A stretch of DNA of 64,000 nucleotides from Diplodia intermedia (GCA_021495925.1 JAKEKT010000005.1:496001-560000); one strand, 5' to 3'. Positions 19,434-33,306 are shown, numbered from the stretch's first letter. Numbers and translations: made by a program. Notes: generated from the letters alone by a model not told the origin.

Positions 19434-22400
19434 GTCGGAGGGGGAGGACGTGCAGTTTGATACCAAGGTGGCATTACTGATGAGTTATGATTCTCGCTCG
19501 GATTGTATTATACTAGAAATTGTTTCTTGTCTTTCCTCGTCCATGAGCTGCGCATCGAGCCTGTGCCGACGCGAGCCGAGCAAACGTGGACGGAGAATCT
19601 GCGCATCATCATTCGTCAATTCCACTCGCACTCATCACCGTCGTACACGCACCAAGTCACAATCGACGATGCCCCCACAACCCATTTACCATATCACCAC
19701 AGCACTCACCCCGCCGCTCTAGACCCTTTTTTCGTACGCCACAATCACCTGACCGTACCCGTCTGCGCGCCATCTCGATCAGATCACTATCACGGTGGAA
19801 CATCGCCCAAATCGGGGAGGACTTCCCGTCGCTGTCTCACTTTGTTCGAACGGCGTGTGGCGGACACAGCGCGGCATCACGCACAATCTCCCTACCCCGC
19901 GTGGGCGTTGAGAACAAAACGTGCGACGGCCGGGCGACGCCGGAGGTTAAGCATGAAGTTGGTCAATTGCCCGTTTGCACACCCCGCAGCCAAATCGAAT
20001 GCATCGCAGCATGTATGTAGTATTCCTTCCTGCCCCCAGCAACCAGGTGCCACGCTCGGAATCCATGCAACGCACGCGCGCGATAAACAGCACCCTGTAG
20101 AACTACACCTCGGCCAATCAATGCAAGAGGCGATCGAACGCACGGCTCTCTCCATAAATCTCACCTGCCCAAGGATTCGCTTCCTTGCCGCACTCCCGCC
20201 CATGGTCGCCTACGAGGGAAGCGCTGATGAGAGCAACTGAGCCACCCCGATCCCTGATTCTCGTGTGGGTGATGGGACGTGGATGTCCCGAACGCATCCG
20301 GAAGACTGCGCCCGTTCTACTCCGCAGCCCGCCGTCGACGTGTGGATCTACCAAATCTAAGGCCTCCGCTGATAGGCGTCCGCCTCAGCGAAACATTGCA
20401 AGGTGCGAGCAAAGGGAGGTTTGGAGGGGAAGACCAAAGGACAGGCTTCTTGACCGGTAGACAGGCTCTCGGATATGGGCGGCGAACCGTAAGCAATACA
20501 GAATGAACAAGGAAGCGGAGGAGTGGTTGCTCGTGTTGGGTTGGTTGGGGAAGCATGGGACAGGGGCGAACGTAAATAAATGAAGCGCACAGCATGAGGC
20601 TGGCGGGGCCAGGGCAAGCAGAGGGGGACAGCGAATGGAGAAATCCGAGGCTTGCCAGACGCGCATGCGGGTCGAACGAGGGTGGTGCACGAACGAGGCT
20701 TCAACAACTGTCAGTGGACATGCTCTCGCAGGGCCGCCGCTGCTGCCGCTGCTTGGCAAAAAGCTGCATGCCTACCTGTCGGTTGGGGCTTGAACCTGGA
20801 TTTTCGGTGCGTGCATGCGCGCGCCGTTGTCTGCCAACCGGTGAGGGCTTATTATTGCAGGTGTCGTCGCTGCACGCGCTTTTGCTTTTCTCGAGCATCG
20901 GGCCTTGTCATCATCTAATCTCGAGCGGCGCGCTCTCCCTGCGTGCATGTGCGAGGGCGGCCACGAGTGGGTGGGATGTGATGACATGCGTATGCCGGAC
21001 GCCTGCAGTTGGTCCGCTCTCGCCAACTCTTGCGCGTGGCCGGACAGATGGCCAGGCCAGGGGAATGGGTCGAAAAGATATAGGTAACACGGGCCGGCAG
21101 CGGCCCGCGCACCGCTGTAGCTACAGTATGGGGGCCGTGGACTGCAAAATGTTGTTGCCCCTTTCTCCTGCATCGTATCCGCGTGGATGCCTGGAAGCCA
21201 CGCCTGAAAGCCTTTCGTTGTTATATTGAAACTTACACCTGCGCCTGGGATTTCACACCGGCCACCCATGTAGAGACAGTGGGCTGTATTCGGCGGAACG
21301 CGAGAAGGGTACAATATGCTGCAACCCAATCTGCTCGTCTCTGGCAAATGCCGGCTCACGAGGCGGCTCGTGTGGGAGACATGCCCATGCGAGGATGGAA
21401 AGGGAGGCTCGAGCCGGCCGGAGGACTCCCCGTTGTGAGTCATCACAGCTAGTCTGGAGGGCTGCCAACAGCTCTGATTTGACAGTGACATTGTCCATCG
21501 TCGTACCGCCAATCCCAGATGGGCGGGCACCGAGCCGAGGCGACGAACTGACAGCAGTGCAATGACATTTCCGGCAATGAAGAGAAGCCTTGAGATACAT
21601 ACGTAGATGAGGCTGCGAAGAAGCATCACGACACAGCGTACGAAAGCCTTTCGAAGGGGGTGGGGAAAGCCGCGTAATTGTGTATTGTTGGCTCCTCTCA
21701 GAGCCGGCCGTTACTGATGTGATGTCACTGATGTGTCCACGAGAAAAAGAAAAAAAAAAAGCAAGGTGAGCTTCGGCTCCAACTCCGCCACCGGGCATAT
21801 ACGTCAGCGGGCTTGCATCCCTGAGCCCGTCCGGCCCACCACTGGAAACGCAACGGTGCCTGGCTGTTGGGCACCACTCCCTACCTAACCAACACCGCAG
21901 CGAACGTAGCCGGACACGTTATGCGAACGGCGAAACTGAAAAAGAAAGGAATGCGCGGCTTTGTATCAATATCCTAGTCGACTCAAACATGAATACGAAC
22001 AAGCCTAGCCTATGGGGGCGCCCGAAGGCATTTTTTGGGAAGCACCCCAGCCGACACCCCCGCCTGCATCCTTGTCGGGGGGGTTGGGAGGGAAGTTTCC
22101 ATGCACTTTTATGCCCTCGACCCTGAATTTTTGCTCATGTACTCATCGCAGCATCGAATGAGTCTATCTCGTGTGCTACCGCGCCCTCTCCCACGTTGTC
22201 GTTGAATTGTGCATATCCCCACCCGGGAAAAAAAAGGACCACCCTCTAATATCTGGAAGCACTCCTAGATGAACACTATGGCTGGAACCCCAGATTAGGA
22301 AACAGCCCGTAGAGTGGCAAGCGCCCGTTGCGACCAACGCCAACGGACTCAATGCGGATGGAAAAGAGGAAAGAAACAGAGCAAGTCTTAGAATGGCATA

Positions 22401-23431
22401 GAGGAAGAAGCGCAAACTCTAGGTATGCTATTGATTGGCCGGGCCGTTACTGGCCATGCCGGGAAAGTGGTCAAGTGCCATGCGCAGGGACCGAGAAATA
22501 GTAGATGATTTGTGAACATAATCTTGATGTCAGAGTTCGAAAAAGAAAACCCATCCGCACGTAGGGACGCCCAGAGGGAGAAGAGCAAAATGACTGGCCA
22601 GGAGGACAGCAAGATAAAGCAATGTGGAATGACAATGACGCCGCCGTGATGTCCTGTATGCCCCGCCTGAAACTCAAAAGTCTCGCCAGCCGCCCATCTC
22701 TCCGCCATGTGCACCGTCCTGAATCTAGTTACGCGACGCCGTGGGTCTTTCCCTATAACAAATGCTGGTATATGTATGCATGCAAAAATATGGGTATGGT
22801 GCGAGCGCAAGGAAACAAGTTCGAAAACGAAGCCTAGACATCGGCTTAAGAAGACCGCCTGGTGCGGCAAGCAACGCAGCCAAGGCAGCCGCGAGAAAAC
22901 GAGCCAAAGCCGCAATGTAGTGTGTCACACGTGTGAAGTGACGAGTGACGGAAAGCGCAACTGTTATGGATGATGCAAATGGTACGGGGGGGAGGACGGG
23001 TACGAGCACAACCCGCCGAGACGCGTCCGCGCACAGCCGAGCCATGAAGGGGCCGGCCAAAGGGAGGCTGGGTGGGCCATGATGATCCGTCGGGCGAAGT
23101 CGCGCAACGCCACTGCGCAAGTGATCTCGAAGGAGCTAGATGAAGGAAGCGGAAGCCGGGAGATGTGCAGGGTGCGTATCACGCCGCGCGGATGCACGGC
23201 TAGGAGGCTGTGGGTGCCGGGGCTGCAGAAGCGGGGACCAGTAGCAGCGGGCAAGAGACCGAGCGCCCAGGACTGAGGGCTCCGGGAGGTGGTGATGTCG
23301 GTCGTTGGGCGCGAGGCGGTGGTTTGGGGCTAGTGCCCGCAAGCGGCTAGACCACCCGCCGGCCCCATCGGGCTGCACGGCGCATGATCAACGTCGTGCT
23401 GATCAGCCGGACGCGCACCACACCCTCTCCT
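19434..23431. other. 4-kb gene-free convergent region
   Basis: Lies between the 3' ends of TMS1 and medA. I checked both strands: frames of up to 285 codons (for example minus strand near 20772-21629) are rich in Cys, Arg, Ser and Pro, have no domain, and do not join by splicing into anything conserved. Scattered A-rich runs (for example 21747-21760) and a few GATA-like words occur. Long 3' UTRs or non-coding transcripts are possible. No protein gene is supported. Confidence 0.5.
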
Positions 23432-25724
23432 TCACGACCGCGAGGTCCGCTGACCATACTGCTGATACGCCTCAGGCCCCGCCACTGGGCCTTGCACGCC
23501 CTCGGCCCCCATGTCCGTCCGCTGCAGCTGCAGCGCCTGCCCGCCAGGCAGCGTCGTCGACCCGCCCGGCGATGCTTCGATGTATGTCGCATAGTCCCAC
23601 GAGTTCCGCCCTGCCCCCACCGGGAGCCCTGTTGAGTATTGCGCCGGCGCGTGCTGCGTCGCTCCCCATGGCCCTAATGAGGATCCGCCCGTGCCCAGCT
23701 GCGGTACTGACACGCGCAGGTCGGGTGGGCCTGCTGATTGCCCGAGGCCAGCTGATGTTTTGACGCTAGGCGACAGTGCCGTTGAGGTCATGCCCGATGG
23801 GTAGGCCGATGATGTTGCTGAGCTTGACGCCGACCGGGGCGATGCCGTGTGCCTCAGCTCTGTCCCAGAGTCAGAGTGTCCGCCGCCTCCGTACCCGCTG
23901 ACTACGGGCGTGGGCAGTGCGCCCGCCGTCGATGAGTAGCTTGCAGACTGCCGACTGTTAGCAAATGACAATGGGCCATCAGCGCCTATACTCACGTATT
24001 TGCCGATGATCTTCTTCAGTGCGTGCGCAAGTATTTTCCACGGAAACACTTTCACGTCCTTCTCGATGTTCCTCGGCTTGGGGTTGGGGAAGCCCATGAT
24101 GACCTTGAAAAACTCCTCGCTCTCCGGCTTTGCCTTTGAGACCGTCAGCGGCCTGAAGCCTTCCAGGTTCCTGCGGATGCGGTTCTTCTCCTCCACCGTG
24201 AACCGTACGGCGACAAGCGACTCGAGCAGGTAGATCGTATCGACGCTCGTAACAAAGCATTCCTGCTTCTCTTCCCACCAAATACAGCTGATGCAGATGC
24301 TATGCGGCGTCCGCTCTTCCGGGGCGATCGCTTTGAAGCTGGTCGTGATCGTGCTACCCGACTGGCTGCGGCGAAACTGGACCAGCCGCCGTTTAGCTTC
24401 CCACTCGTCCCGGGTCCAGTCCTCGGCCATGTTATCCAGTTCCCCATCAATCTTCAGCGTGGCCTTCGAGTTTGGATACATTGCGTACGGATTGAATGCT
24501 TGAGCCGCCCCTGGTACCGCGCCTGAAGGCTGCAGCGTGGACGTGCGAATGAGTGGCGGGTTTGCCAACGACGAGGGAGAGGACATGGTCTGCGACCGGC
24601 CCAGCATCTGCGTTGAGTACAGGGACGGGCTGCGGAGCGTCTGGCCTGGGGATCCGTACGAACCATAGCCCGAGCTCTTTACTGGTCCCTGAATGACACT
24701 GAGTGCGGGCGAATACTGGTAGGACAGCTTCTGTGGCTGCGACGGCTGGTACTGTGAGCTGTACGATCGCGATTGCGACTGGCTGCGGTCGTAGCTGCTT
24801 TGGTAGGCGTAGGACGTCGAAGGACCAGTCTGAATGAAGGGTGAGTCGGAGCCTGGTGTGTTCGAGTAGACACTCGGGGCTCTGCTTGTCCGTTGGCCGA
24901 GGTATTGTTGACTAGTTGTACGCTTTGGGGGCGAGCGCATGTAGTCTGTCGATTCTGCTGAGATCTTTCTCTTGCGCGAAACATCTTGTGGGGAAGAGGA
25001 GCTGTAGGAATGATAGCTGCTGGCATCTTCGTAGGTAAAGTCGCCAACTTCAACCACTCCGAGGCTCTGGCCGTACTCGTCGTCGATGTTGAGTATGAGC
25101 GGCATCTGTCCGTCGATGAAGCCAGTAGTAGCGTCGAACGGAGGGATCTCGGCCGCGACTGCATACTGAAAGAAGGGTGGGCCGCTCCTGTCGACCTTTT
25201 GCCAGGTTGCCTCGCTCCGCTTGTTTCCAAACATTACGGAGAAGAAGACGGTGGGTGGGGCGGAGAGGTCGTAGGTAGTGCGTATGCGGATGAAGAGTTT
25301 GGTTCCATGCGATCCTTTGCGCGGCGAGACTTCTGTTACTTCTGGGAGGTGACGCGACCTTGCATCGATATAAGAAGGGTACGAGGCTTGATAGGTCACA
25401 TCACGCGCCTCCAGCTGGGAGGTCGAGATGAAAGGCATCTGTTCGGAGCTCGAAGGACCATGCGACTGGCGCGCCTGCGCGCTCGGGTACTGGGAGGCGA
25501 ATGATGGCTGTGCGAAGCCGGGGTAGCTCTGCTCTTGATTAGGTCGTGTGGCGGCGTAATCTGTGATGGAGGGTGGTCAGTCAAACGGACTAGTCCTCAC
25601 GTGTCCACGCCCGGGTCGATCCGGGCCAGGATGTGACCGCGGCGCCCTGGCAAGCGACAAGTCAGATGGGCCAGGCGCACTTACCATACACGTACGGTTC
25701 CTGCGTCTTTTCGTAGCCAGACAT
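23432..25724 (-). CDS. medA: Medusa (MedA) developmental regulator
   Basis: Fungal Medusa-family nuclear regulator of conidiophore development (homologues: Aspergillus MedA, Magnaporthe Acr1, Fusarium Ren1). Exons in transcription order: 25724-25685, 25560-23996 and 23947-23432, giving 706 aa. The first intron (124 nt) joins YVY to DYAATRPNQ. The second is 48 nt, a multiple of three without a stop. The N-terminal conserved block has EVSPRKGSHGTKLFIRI at about residue 87-103 and LILNIDDEYGQSLGVVEVG. A long Ser/Tyr/Gln-rich disordered middle follows. The core DEWEAKRRLVQFRR to NIEKDVKVFPWKILAHALKKIIGKY spans about 390-535 and is highly conserved in the family (CISCIWWEEKQECFVTS). The tail is Gly/Ser/Pro-rich. 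The start was chosen because the tiny first exon encodes MSGYEKTQEPYVY in phase. The upstream 8.7 kb is gene-free, as expected for a developmental regulator with a long control region. Confidence 0.93.
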
Positions 25725-26634
25725 GGACAGAAGCGCGGCACTTAGTGCGCTGCCAGCCAAGGCACCTCGCTCGCCGTCCGGGCCGAACTGCAGCGACGAC
25801 GGCTCGGATGGATCGCAGTCTTCGTCGACGATGAAGGGCGTCTTGAGGCTCCTCGCGGGCGGGATCGGACTGTGGCGCGCATCAGCCAGGCAACAGAACA
25901 GGCAGGCAGACGGGGGCCTGGGCGGGGGCGCAGCGGCGCACTCACCTGGACGTCGTGTGTATCATCAACGCGAGCCCGCTTGAAGAAGCTGGTCAGAACC
26001 CCAGAGTCAGACGGGTCGGGCTCCGATTATCAAGCGTTTGGGGGAGAATCTGGGAAGTGGAGACATGCAAGGGGGGCGAGCAGGTCATGAATTGGTCTCC
26101 CGATACATGGAGTGCTTCCTAGCATGGGAGAGGGGTGCAGAGAAATGACGAGAGCGGGCGTCCACGTTGCTGCGAGCAGGAGAGGCGCGAAATATGCCCG
26201 CAGCTGGCAGGTAGAGGACGAGGGGAGAGATTGCAGGGGTCTTTGAATAATGTCCCACGGGCTAGTGTAGCCACTGCGACAGCTGTTTCGGGCAGCGCAG
26301 AGCGTGACAATAGCTTTGCCGGCGCGGCAGGATCCTGGCCTGGCGGCGGGTGGTGATGAAGCCAGCCGCGAGTCTCGCGAACGTGCAGCGCTGCCGGGGA
26401 GGCGTGCCGGGAGGACAAAGAGTTGGAGAGTCGGCGGGCGTGATGGATGGTGCCGAAACCGAGCGGGTGAGACTAGCTTCGATGTATGCGGTCTGGATAG
26501 AGGAGAGGTCAAACCAGGCAGCCGGGAACGGGGCGGATTGGCTGGGTCTACGGGGAGAGCTTGACGGGTGTCTGAACATGCAAGGAGAGCGAGCGGATGC
26601 GGAGGGTGAGTCGCGGCGCTGCCGTGCCTGGGGC

Positions 26635-26661
26635 GTGTAGCTGCGTAGCTGCGTAGCTGCG
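26635..26661. repeat. 8-bp tandem repeat CTGCGTAG
   Basis: Two full copies and flanking partial copies of CTGCGTAG, in the presumed medA upstream region. No known function. Confidence 0.7.
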
Positions 26662-29600
26662 CGGGCACATAACACTTACACAGTCAGCGGTAAGCTTTCA
26701 CTGAGTCAGCCTGCGGCCGAGAGGGGGTGCAGAACGCGCGTAGGCGGCGAGTCGGTGCGGCTCTGCGCCTCAGCTGTCAGGACGGGCGGCCGGGGCGCCA
26801 CGCGGCGGGCTGGAGGTGGAGCCTGGGCGGGCGAGAGGCAGGGCAGGCGGAGCAGGCTGAGGATGGGATGGGGGAATGCTCCGGCCGGCCTGAGCGCTGA
26901 GTCACAATCCGGCAGGCGTCGAGATATGTAAACGAGTGACGTCGAGGAGACTGACGACCGGCCGCAGGCGGGCAGCGCAACGGGCGCGGGCGGGCATATA
27001 TCACCATCACCACCGCGTGCGTGAAGAAGGGCGCGCCGGGGCCAGTCAGCGGGCAGCGCGGGCCCGGCAGGCATTGAGGCTGCTCTGGCGTGGCGCGCAG
27101 CCAATGTGCGTGCGCGAGGCGCTGCTGATGGTCAGCGCAGCGAGCATGGAGCAGGTCACGGGCGTTCCGGGGCGAAGGGATGGGCATCGGGCGCTGGGCG
27201 GAGCTGGGGGAGCACTGGGAGCGGCAGTTTGGCATGGTGGTGGTCAGTCCGACCGAAGCGTCAACTACGCTGCTGCAGGCACCCCTGCCCGCTCCACCGC
27301 CGCAACTCTATCCTCCACCACGCGCCGTTGTAGATATATTGCGCAGCGCGCGCCGTTGCTTTTGCCCGCTGCAAACCCACCGGCCGCGTTTGCCCGGCGG
27401 AGCGCACTCGTCATCGCGGGGCCCTGGGCCCGGCACGCCGGCGCTCCCTTGCGTTTTCTTTACTTAGATCACGGTTGCCCGAGGCGGTAAGCCAGCTGAA
27501 CGAGGCGGCTGTGTCGATCTCCGCGAGAAGCGGGCGCCGGGGGCCGCGCTGCTGCTACGCCACGATCGCACTCGCCCAGCAGCATGCGCCCCCCTTCACG
27601 CCTAACAGCACCAGCTTATGCAGGCACCGTCACCACCGCAACCACCGCCCCCGGCCCGCCCGCCTGCCGCCGCCGCCGCCCCCCAGCCCAGCCCGCAGCC
27701 TGCTCGCGCGCGACTTCTGCTCATCTCGCGGCCTGCGCGTTGCGCCATCCCCACCGCGCGCCCTCAGCCCGCCCGCGGGCCAGACCACCGCGTCCCCCCT
27801 GATCACCGCCCGCGCGCCCCGCCAGCCCGGCGCCGCGCGCCCTCACCGCACTCGACGGCCGCCGCCTGCCGTGCCCGCTCCATTGGGCATGGCCACGGCG
27901 CGAGGCGGCTGCACAGGATCGGTGGCGGCGCGCTGGCGACGGGCAGACGCGAGATGCACCGCAGCACCGCGCCCGCCCATGGCCCCGGGTCGCTCGCCTA
28001 CCGACAAGAGGTGAGACCTGCATCTGCTGGGAAGAACCGCTGCGCCTGCCCGTCCACCACACCGCGCTCCTCGACCGCTCTTCTTTGTCAGCCCAGCCGC
28101 TGCGCTTGCAGAGCCCGTCGATCAAACTCGCCCTGCCGTATCAGACGAGCGGCATCTGCTCTGCGCGCGCTCTCCTTGCGCGCGCTCGCCGTCACGTCCT
28201 TTGCGTGCCCGCCGCGGCGCCGCCCGCCGTCCCAGCCCGTCCCAGAACGGAGACGTGCAGCTTCTACGCCCGCCCCGCCGCCGCGCTCCTCGCTCCTCGC
28301 ATGCTGCGTTTTCGCGCTGCCGGGCTCCGGCGTCATGGCGAGCGCGCCCGTCGCCCTCGAGTTCCTGGGCCGCCGCTCTCGTGCCCGGGTTTTGCGTGGA
28401 AGGTGGAAGGCGCTTTCTTCTCCCTCGGCGCACACCTCGCGCGCCGCCGTGGCCTGGACGTCGAGATGCCCGGTGCTGACCACCGCCGGAGCTCTTTCGG
28501 GCGTTGCGAGCGTCCTGCTCGTCCTCGAGAGCCGGCCGCTGCGGGAACCGCCAGATGCTCCGCGCCTGCATGGGAAATTACCAGATACCTGGTTTGGCCG
28601 TCTGCATATTGACATTCCAGCAGATCCAGCAGCCGGGGCGACGACGAAGCTCTGCTCGCGGCCGTCCATGGCTGGAATGCGAGCGCCCCGGTTACCTCCG
28701 GGAGCACGGCGGCCTTCACGACAGCAGCAGCGCGCTTGCTCTGTGAAACCACCCCTTTGGACCTGGTTGTCGGTTCGCGCCGGGCGCTGGTCATGCTGTC
28801 CTCCATCTGAAGTGACGCAAGGATGCTTTTCCAACGGCCAGGTTCCGAGTGCCGATGAGTAAGCTGCCGTCCTCGAGCACGTTCGTGGGAGCTTGTTGCT
28901 CGGCTGCCCTTGGGACGAGTGCCGCGGCCGAGGGTCGTATGGCAAGGATGAGTGCCCGTCCGCCGTACCACACTCTAAGCCTGGCGGTCGCAGGTTGAAA
29001 ACAACACACCTCCGCGTCCAGGCCGCGCCGCCCCTCCGCCGTCGTCTGCCATGTGCGTGCGTCATCGACGTCTCCAGGCGCGTGCGCGAGCCGAAGACGC
29101 CCCGGCTTGAAGATGCCAGGGCGCCGAGAGTGCAATGGTCGCGGGGGGTGTGGCGCAGCAGTGCCAAACGCGTGCGTGCCATGCCAGGCGCCTCGCGTCG
29201 TCTGTCTTCACGGAGGCCCGGCTGCCAGTTGCGCTTGGAGCCCCGGGCCGCGCAGCGCAAGCTGTCGACGCGCGTCCGAAAGCAGCCGGGCCCTCCGGCG
29301 TAATAATACGAAGGTCCGGCACTCCGCGAGGACAGCCGCTCGCCGCAGGACTCCTAACGGCTAACGCCCATGTTTAGGGCGTTCGGGGAAGCCAACCGAG
29401 CGACCACCAGTACGTGCGCAGCTGCCGCAGGCGCGAGCCGGCCGTTGCAGCGCTTGGCCGAAAGATGGAGCGCACGCTCAGACCAGGGCGACCCTGCGCG
29501 GCGGCGACGTCGGCGCAATGGCAGTCGCTGTCGTCGTCGTCGTCGTCGGCCGTTGCACGTCAGAACCGTTGAGCGGGTGACCGGTAAGTCGGAAGCGGTT

Positions 29601-32600
29601 AGTGTGGCCGTTTACGAGGGCGCAGGCGGGCCTGGCAGCCCGGCGTGCGGCAGCCATGGCGACATGGAGGAAATGGGTTTGCCGGAAGCACTTCCTAGAC
29701 GCTGCCGCTGACGCAGGAAAAAGGAGCGGCGGGCCGGGGCTGGCTGCTGGCTTCAACACGTTTGCGGGAGATGCGCGGCCCGACATGAATCGCGATCTTC
29801 CTGAGCATCCACTAATCGCCGGGCTGGCCAGACCACGATTGCCCAACCAGCGGCCTTGTTTCCCGAAGCACTGTCGCACCGCCAATTTCCACGCCTCCGG
29901 TGCATTGATCTGGCCGAGCCACGATCCTCCAGGGAGAGCCGCCCTCCTTCTGGTAGGTCGCCACGCCGACGCATCCGGTCCGCAATGTCAACTACTCATT
30001 GAGCTGCAGCGGCCTTCCCGTCGTATTCGCCCGCCATGCACAGCACCGGTCAGGAGAGGCGACAGGAAATGGATGCCCAAATAAAGGGGAAGGCCTTCCG
30101 ACCATTGACAGGCTGCCAGCCCTCCAGCCGCCCTTCACCATGTCCAACCCACGGCCGCACTTGGCGCGTCGACACAATGCGGCCCTCAGCTATTGACTGC
30201 CTCGTAAGCCCGGGCAATTAACCTACCGTTATGCACATGTGAAGATGCACGACTGCTTCAGAGTTTGCCGGTGGAGACGATATTTCACTCAGCAAAAGCA
30301 CCGTCTCCCGGTTGCGTCAATCACTGAGAACTGCCAACTACGATCCGAGGCTAACGCTAGGAACGACTGGTCGCACTTCTTGGCCTACATTTCCGTCCAA
30401 CGGGATCGATACCTGGGCGCCTCTTTTCCTTTCTTTTCTTTTGACAGACTTTTGTCGCAACTCTGCACAATACCACCTCCTGCCATTGCGAAGCCGCACC
30501 GCTCCAGGCCGTCAACAAGTGTTTGCTTCCTCGCCCGTCTCACTCCCGAATGCTGAACCATACCCCATCACTGCTGCCCGACGGCTTCCCAAAGCCACTA
30601 TCAACCCGCCCCACACTATCGACAGCCTTTACAATTCTGTCCGTAGTGAAACAGCAATGCCAGGAAAACTGATTCCTTTTCGTCCATGCGCGACATCTCA
30701 GCTTCGTCCAGCCGGACCGTGCGGCCGGCGGATTCCGGTCCGACGGGTGGCGGCTGGCACAATAAGCTGAGGCTGTTTGGAGGCCATGAGGAGTCGCGCG
30801 AGATGCTGATCTGCGGGATCGTCCTGTCGTTTGCTCTTTCCTGCTCCATCCTAGCGCCTGGCTGTATATTTTCTTGTTTCTTCCCGGTATGTTTCGCAAG
30901 GAAAATGCCGGTTTCTATTCCCCAAGACCCCCCAACCAAACTCTAGGGTGCAGTCTTGCAAATTTTTGCCCCAGTATTTGGTCTCTTTGCTTCTTGGTCA
31001 GCTGCTTCCTCGTACAGGCAGACTCCCGTTCCGCTGCCTACGTCCATCTGCTAGGAGCCACTGCAGCGCGTGCGTGGGCCGTCAGAGCGGTCAACCGGCA
31101 TGGCTTTCCTAGTGCCTTTCACCCCACACATTCTAGTGCATATTCAGTTTAGATGATCTTCTCGCGCTTTGGTACGATATGATGACGGATATCCGAACAC
31201 TGGCTGGCAGGTGATGAAGCGGGAACATCGAACCACATTTCCAGCCCGGGTGGGCGAGCAATGCGCCCGCTACAGGCGAAGAGGGTCGTTTGGATTGACC
31301 CTAAGATTTCAATTCCACCCCGCCTGAGACAACCTATCATGTCGACCTGATGCTTCCTTTGATGCGGTGCGCGCCAAGTGCATGTGCCCAAGTCGCGTTT
31401 TGTGGGGGCGAGGACGATCCTCAGTCCAAACATGTACGCACTTACGTACCTCGCTGACCCACCCGCTCACTTTTGCCAAATACTACATGCGGCTAGGGAG
31501 GATAGGCTTGGTGCCCGGCTTACTTGAGGTGGCAACGTCGGATCTACAATTCGTCCTTCTTCTTTCTCCCATGATGGAAAATTCAGCTACGCTAGCTTTT
31601 GCAAGATGCTTCCCTATCTCTTCCCAAACGAGCGAGTATATAGCTATGAGCGCTATAGGACGACTATCCCAGTGCAAACAGATTTCTTGGCTATAGCGCC
31701 TCCTATTACGAAGAGATTTGAAAGTGACTCCCTTGATAACACCCGAAATCCCACTTGAAACTCTCCTGAAGATGTGGAAGACCTGGCTTTCCGTTGCCGC
31801 TATCTGGTATAAGCGCTTGGAAAGTTTTTTCAGGTACATCTTGGAGGGGCACCGTAATTCTATGAAGCCTCTATGCCACGTAAGTCCAACTCAGCGCTGG
31901 GAAGTCTCGAGGGCCGTTCTCTATTCTACACAAGCGCGACGAGCGTGCAGGTGAGTAGATGGTATCTTGTGCAGGAAGGTGCTGCGCAAGAAAAGGATCC
32001 AGCTCGATCTGACATCAGACGAGCAACATTGATATACTTCAGCCACTGAGCCACCACTAGATATGGGGCTGATGTCAATCAAGCTCCGCCACGTACGTGC
32101 GCGCATAATGCTTATCTGACATTTGCTTGCAAGATCTACGGTTTACACGTCCCACGCTTATGCTCCCTTGAGCGTATCAATGCATCAAGACTGGCAACAG
32201 TCTGAAATACATATCGGCAAGTTCCGAGTCAAACACAGGCACGCCAACAGCAGTCTATTATTCCAAATTCTATGTTTGCTGTCGGTTGGCTATCAAAGTA
32301 GCTTCTTTATTTGGGTAGTCTCAAGAGAAAGACGCTCATCGGGGTAATCTAACACTTGAAAGTGAGCAGTCAGAGCCTTGACGCTATAACTAAGCAAACG
32401 AGTAACTTTGTTACGGAATACTTCCCATGGCTACCTTTTTCCAATTATGCAACCGTTGTTACGCCCTCAGAGGAAGCAACAATTCCCGCGTCGCATCTTT
32501 GCTGCGCCAAAGCCATCTCTTACCTTTGACTTTTCCTTGTCCACAAGAAATCTCCATTGCGATTGGGCTTCCTCTCTATCCTTTCTCCATCAAACGGTCA

Positions 32601-32942
32601 AATTCCTCGCTGAACGAGTGGTGCTTGCTCCCTTGCTGACTTTCAGAGAAGGATAGACCAGAGTCTCAGCAGAGAGCGTGTCTTGACACCACTAGCTGTC
32701 CCGCAACAGACACCCTTCCCACTTCAACTCCGTTTCGGAAGAAAAATCACAACACGATGGAAGACCCTATGTTTCTTCTTGAAATTTACTGTCTGTTTTG
32801 CTATCCTCTAAGTGAACTGTCTAAGTAATATAGGGTGTCTCGTTTTCCCGACCCTCATGGTATTACCACTCTGCCACAGCAACCGGAGCCCATGCGGGAG
32901 GAGGCTCGATGACACCCGATCTTCAGCTTCCACCTCATTTGA

Positions 32943-32960
32943 TATTAATAGCTATTAATA
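32943..32960. repeat. 18-bp perfect palindrome
   Basis: An AT-rich sequence identical to its own reverse complement over 18 bp (TATTAATAGCTATTAATA), in the AT-richer part of the gene-free region. It may be a chance product of low complexity. Confidence 0.6.
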
Positions 32961-33265
32961 GAAATCATCCACTCTATGCAAACATAATCAACACGGCCTT
33001 TCCGTGGTTATTGTTTGCAAGTCCGACAAGTATCTTGCAACATCTTGAAGGGCAGTGATGGGCAGAGAGTCGTAAGCGCCAGCTCTTCGCCTCCGAGGAA
33101 TGTTGGGATTGCGACGGTTGTCATGTTCGCGAAAAAGATGGGAGCCCTTCGAGGCCAGGCCCATCAAAGGGTGTTGCGTAAACAATGTTTTGTTGCGGGT
33201 ATGGGCCTCCCGTCTCTGCCGTGTCTACGCCACGGGAGTACCAAAAAGAAAAAATGCGCGCATAC

Positions 33266-33267
<2 letters not shown>

Positions 33268-33303
<36 letters not shown>
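33268..33303. repeat. AG/GA dinucleotide microsatellite
   Basis: About eighteen uninterrupted AG units in non-coding DNA. A typical length-variable microsatellite. Confidence 0.95.

Positions 33304-33306
<3 letters not shown>

Noticed and set aside
20772..21629. 285-codon minus-strand frame in the 4-kb gap
   Set aside because: Cys/Arg/Ser-rich with no recognisable domain or conserved splice partner; likely chance.
27618..28862. 414-codon plus-strand frame
   Set aside because: Arg/Pro/Ala-rich translation with no domain, overlapped by equally long frames on the other strand; expected in very GC-rich DNA where stops are rare.
28088..29260. 390-codon minus-strand frame
   Set aside because: Same GC-rich artefact; no motif, and overlaps the previous frame in antisense.
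31483..31839. 118-codon minus-strand frame in the AT-richer zone, possibly a transposon relic
   Set aside because: Looks protein-like in places, but I could not link it to any transposase or reverse-transcriptase motif; not claimed as an element.
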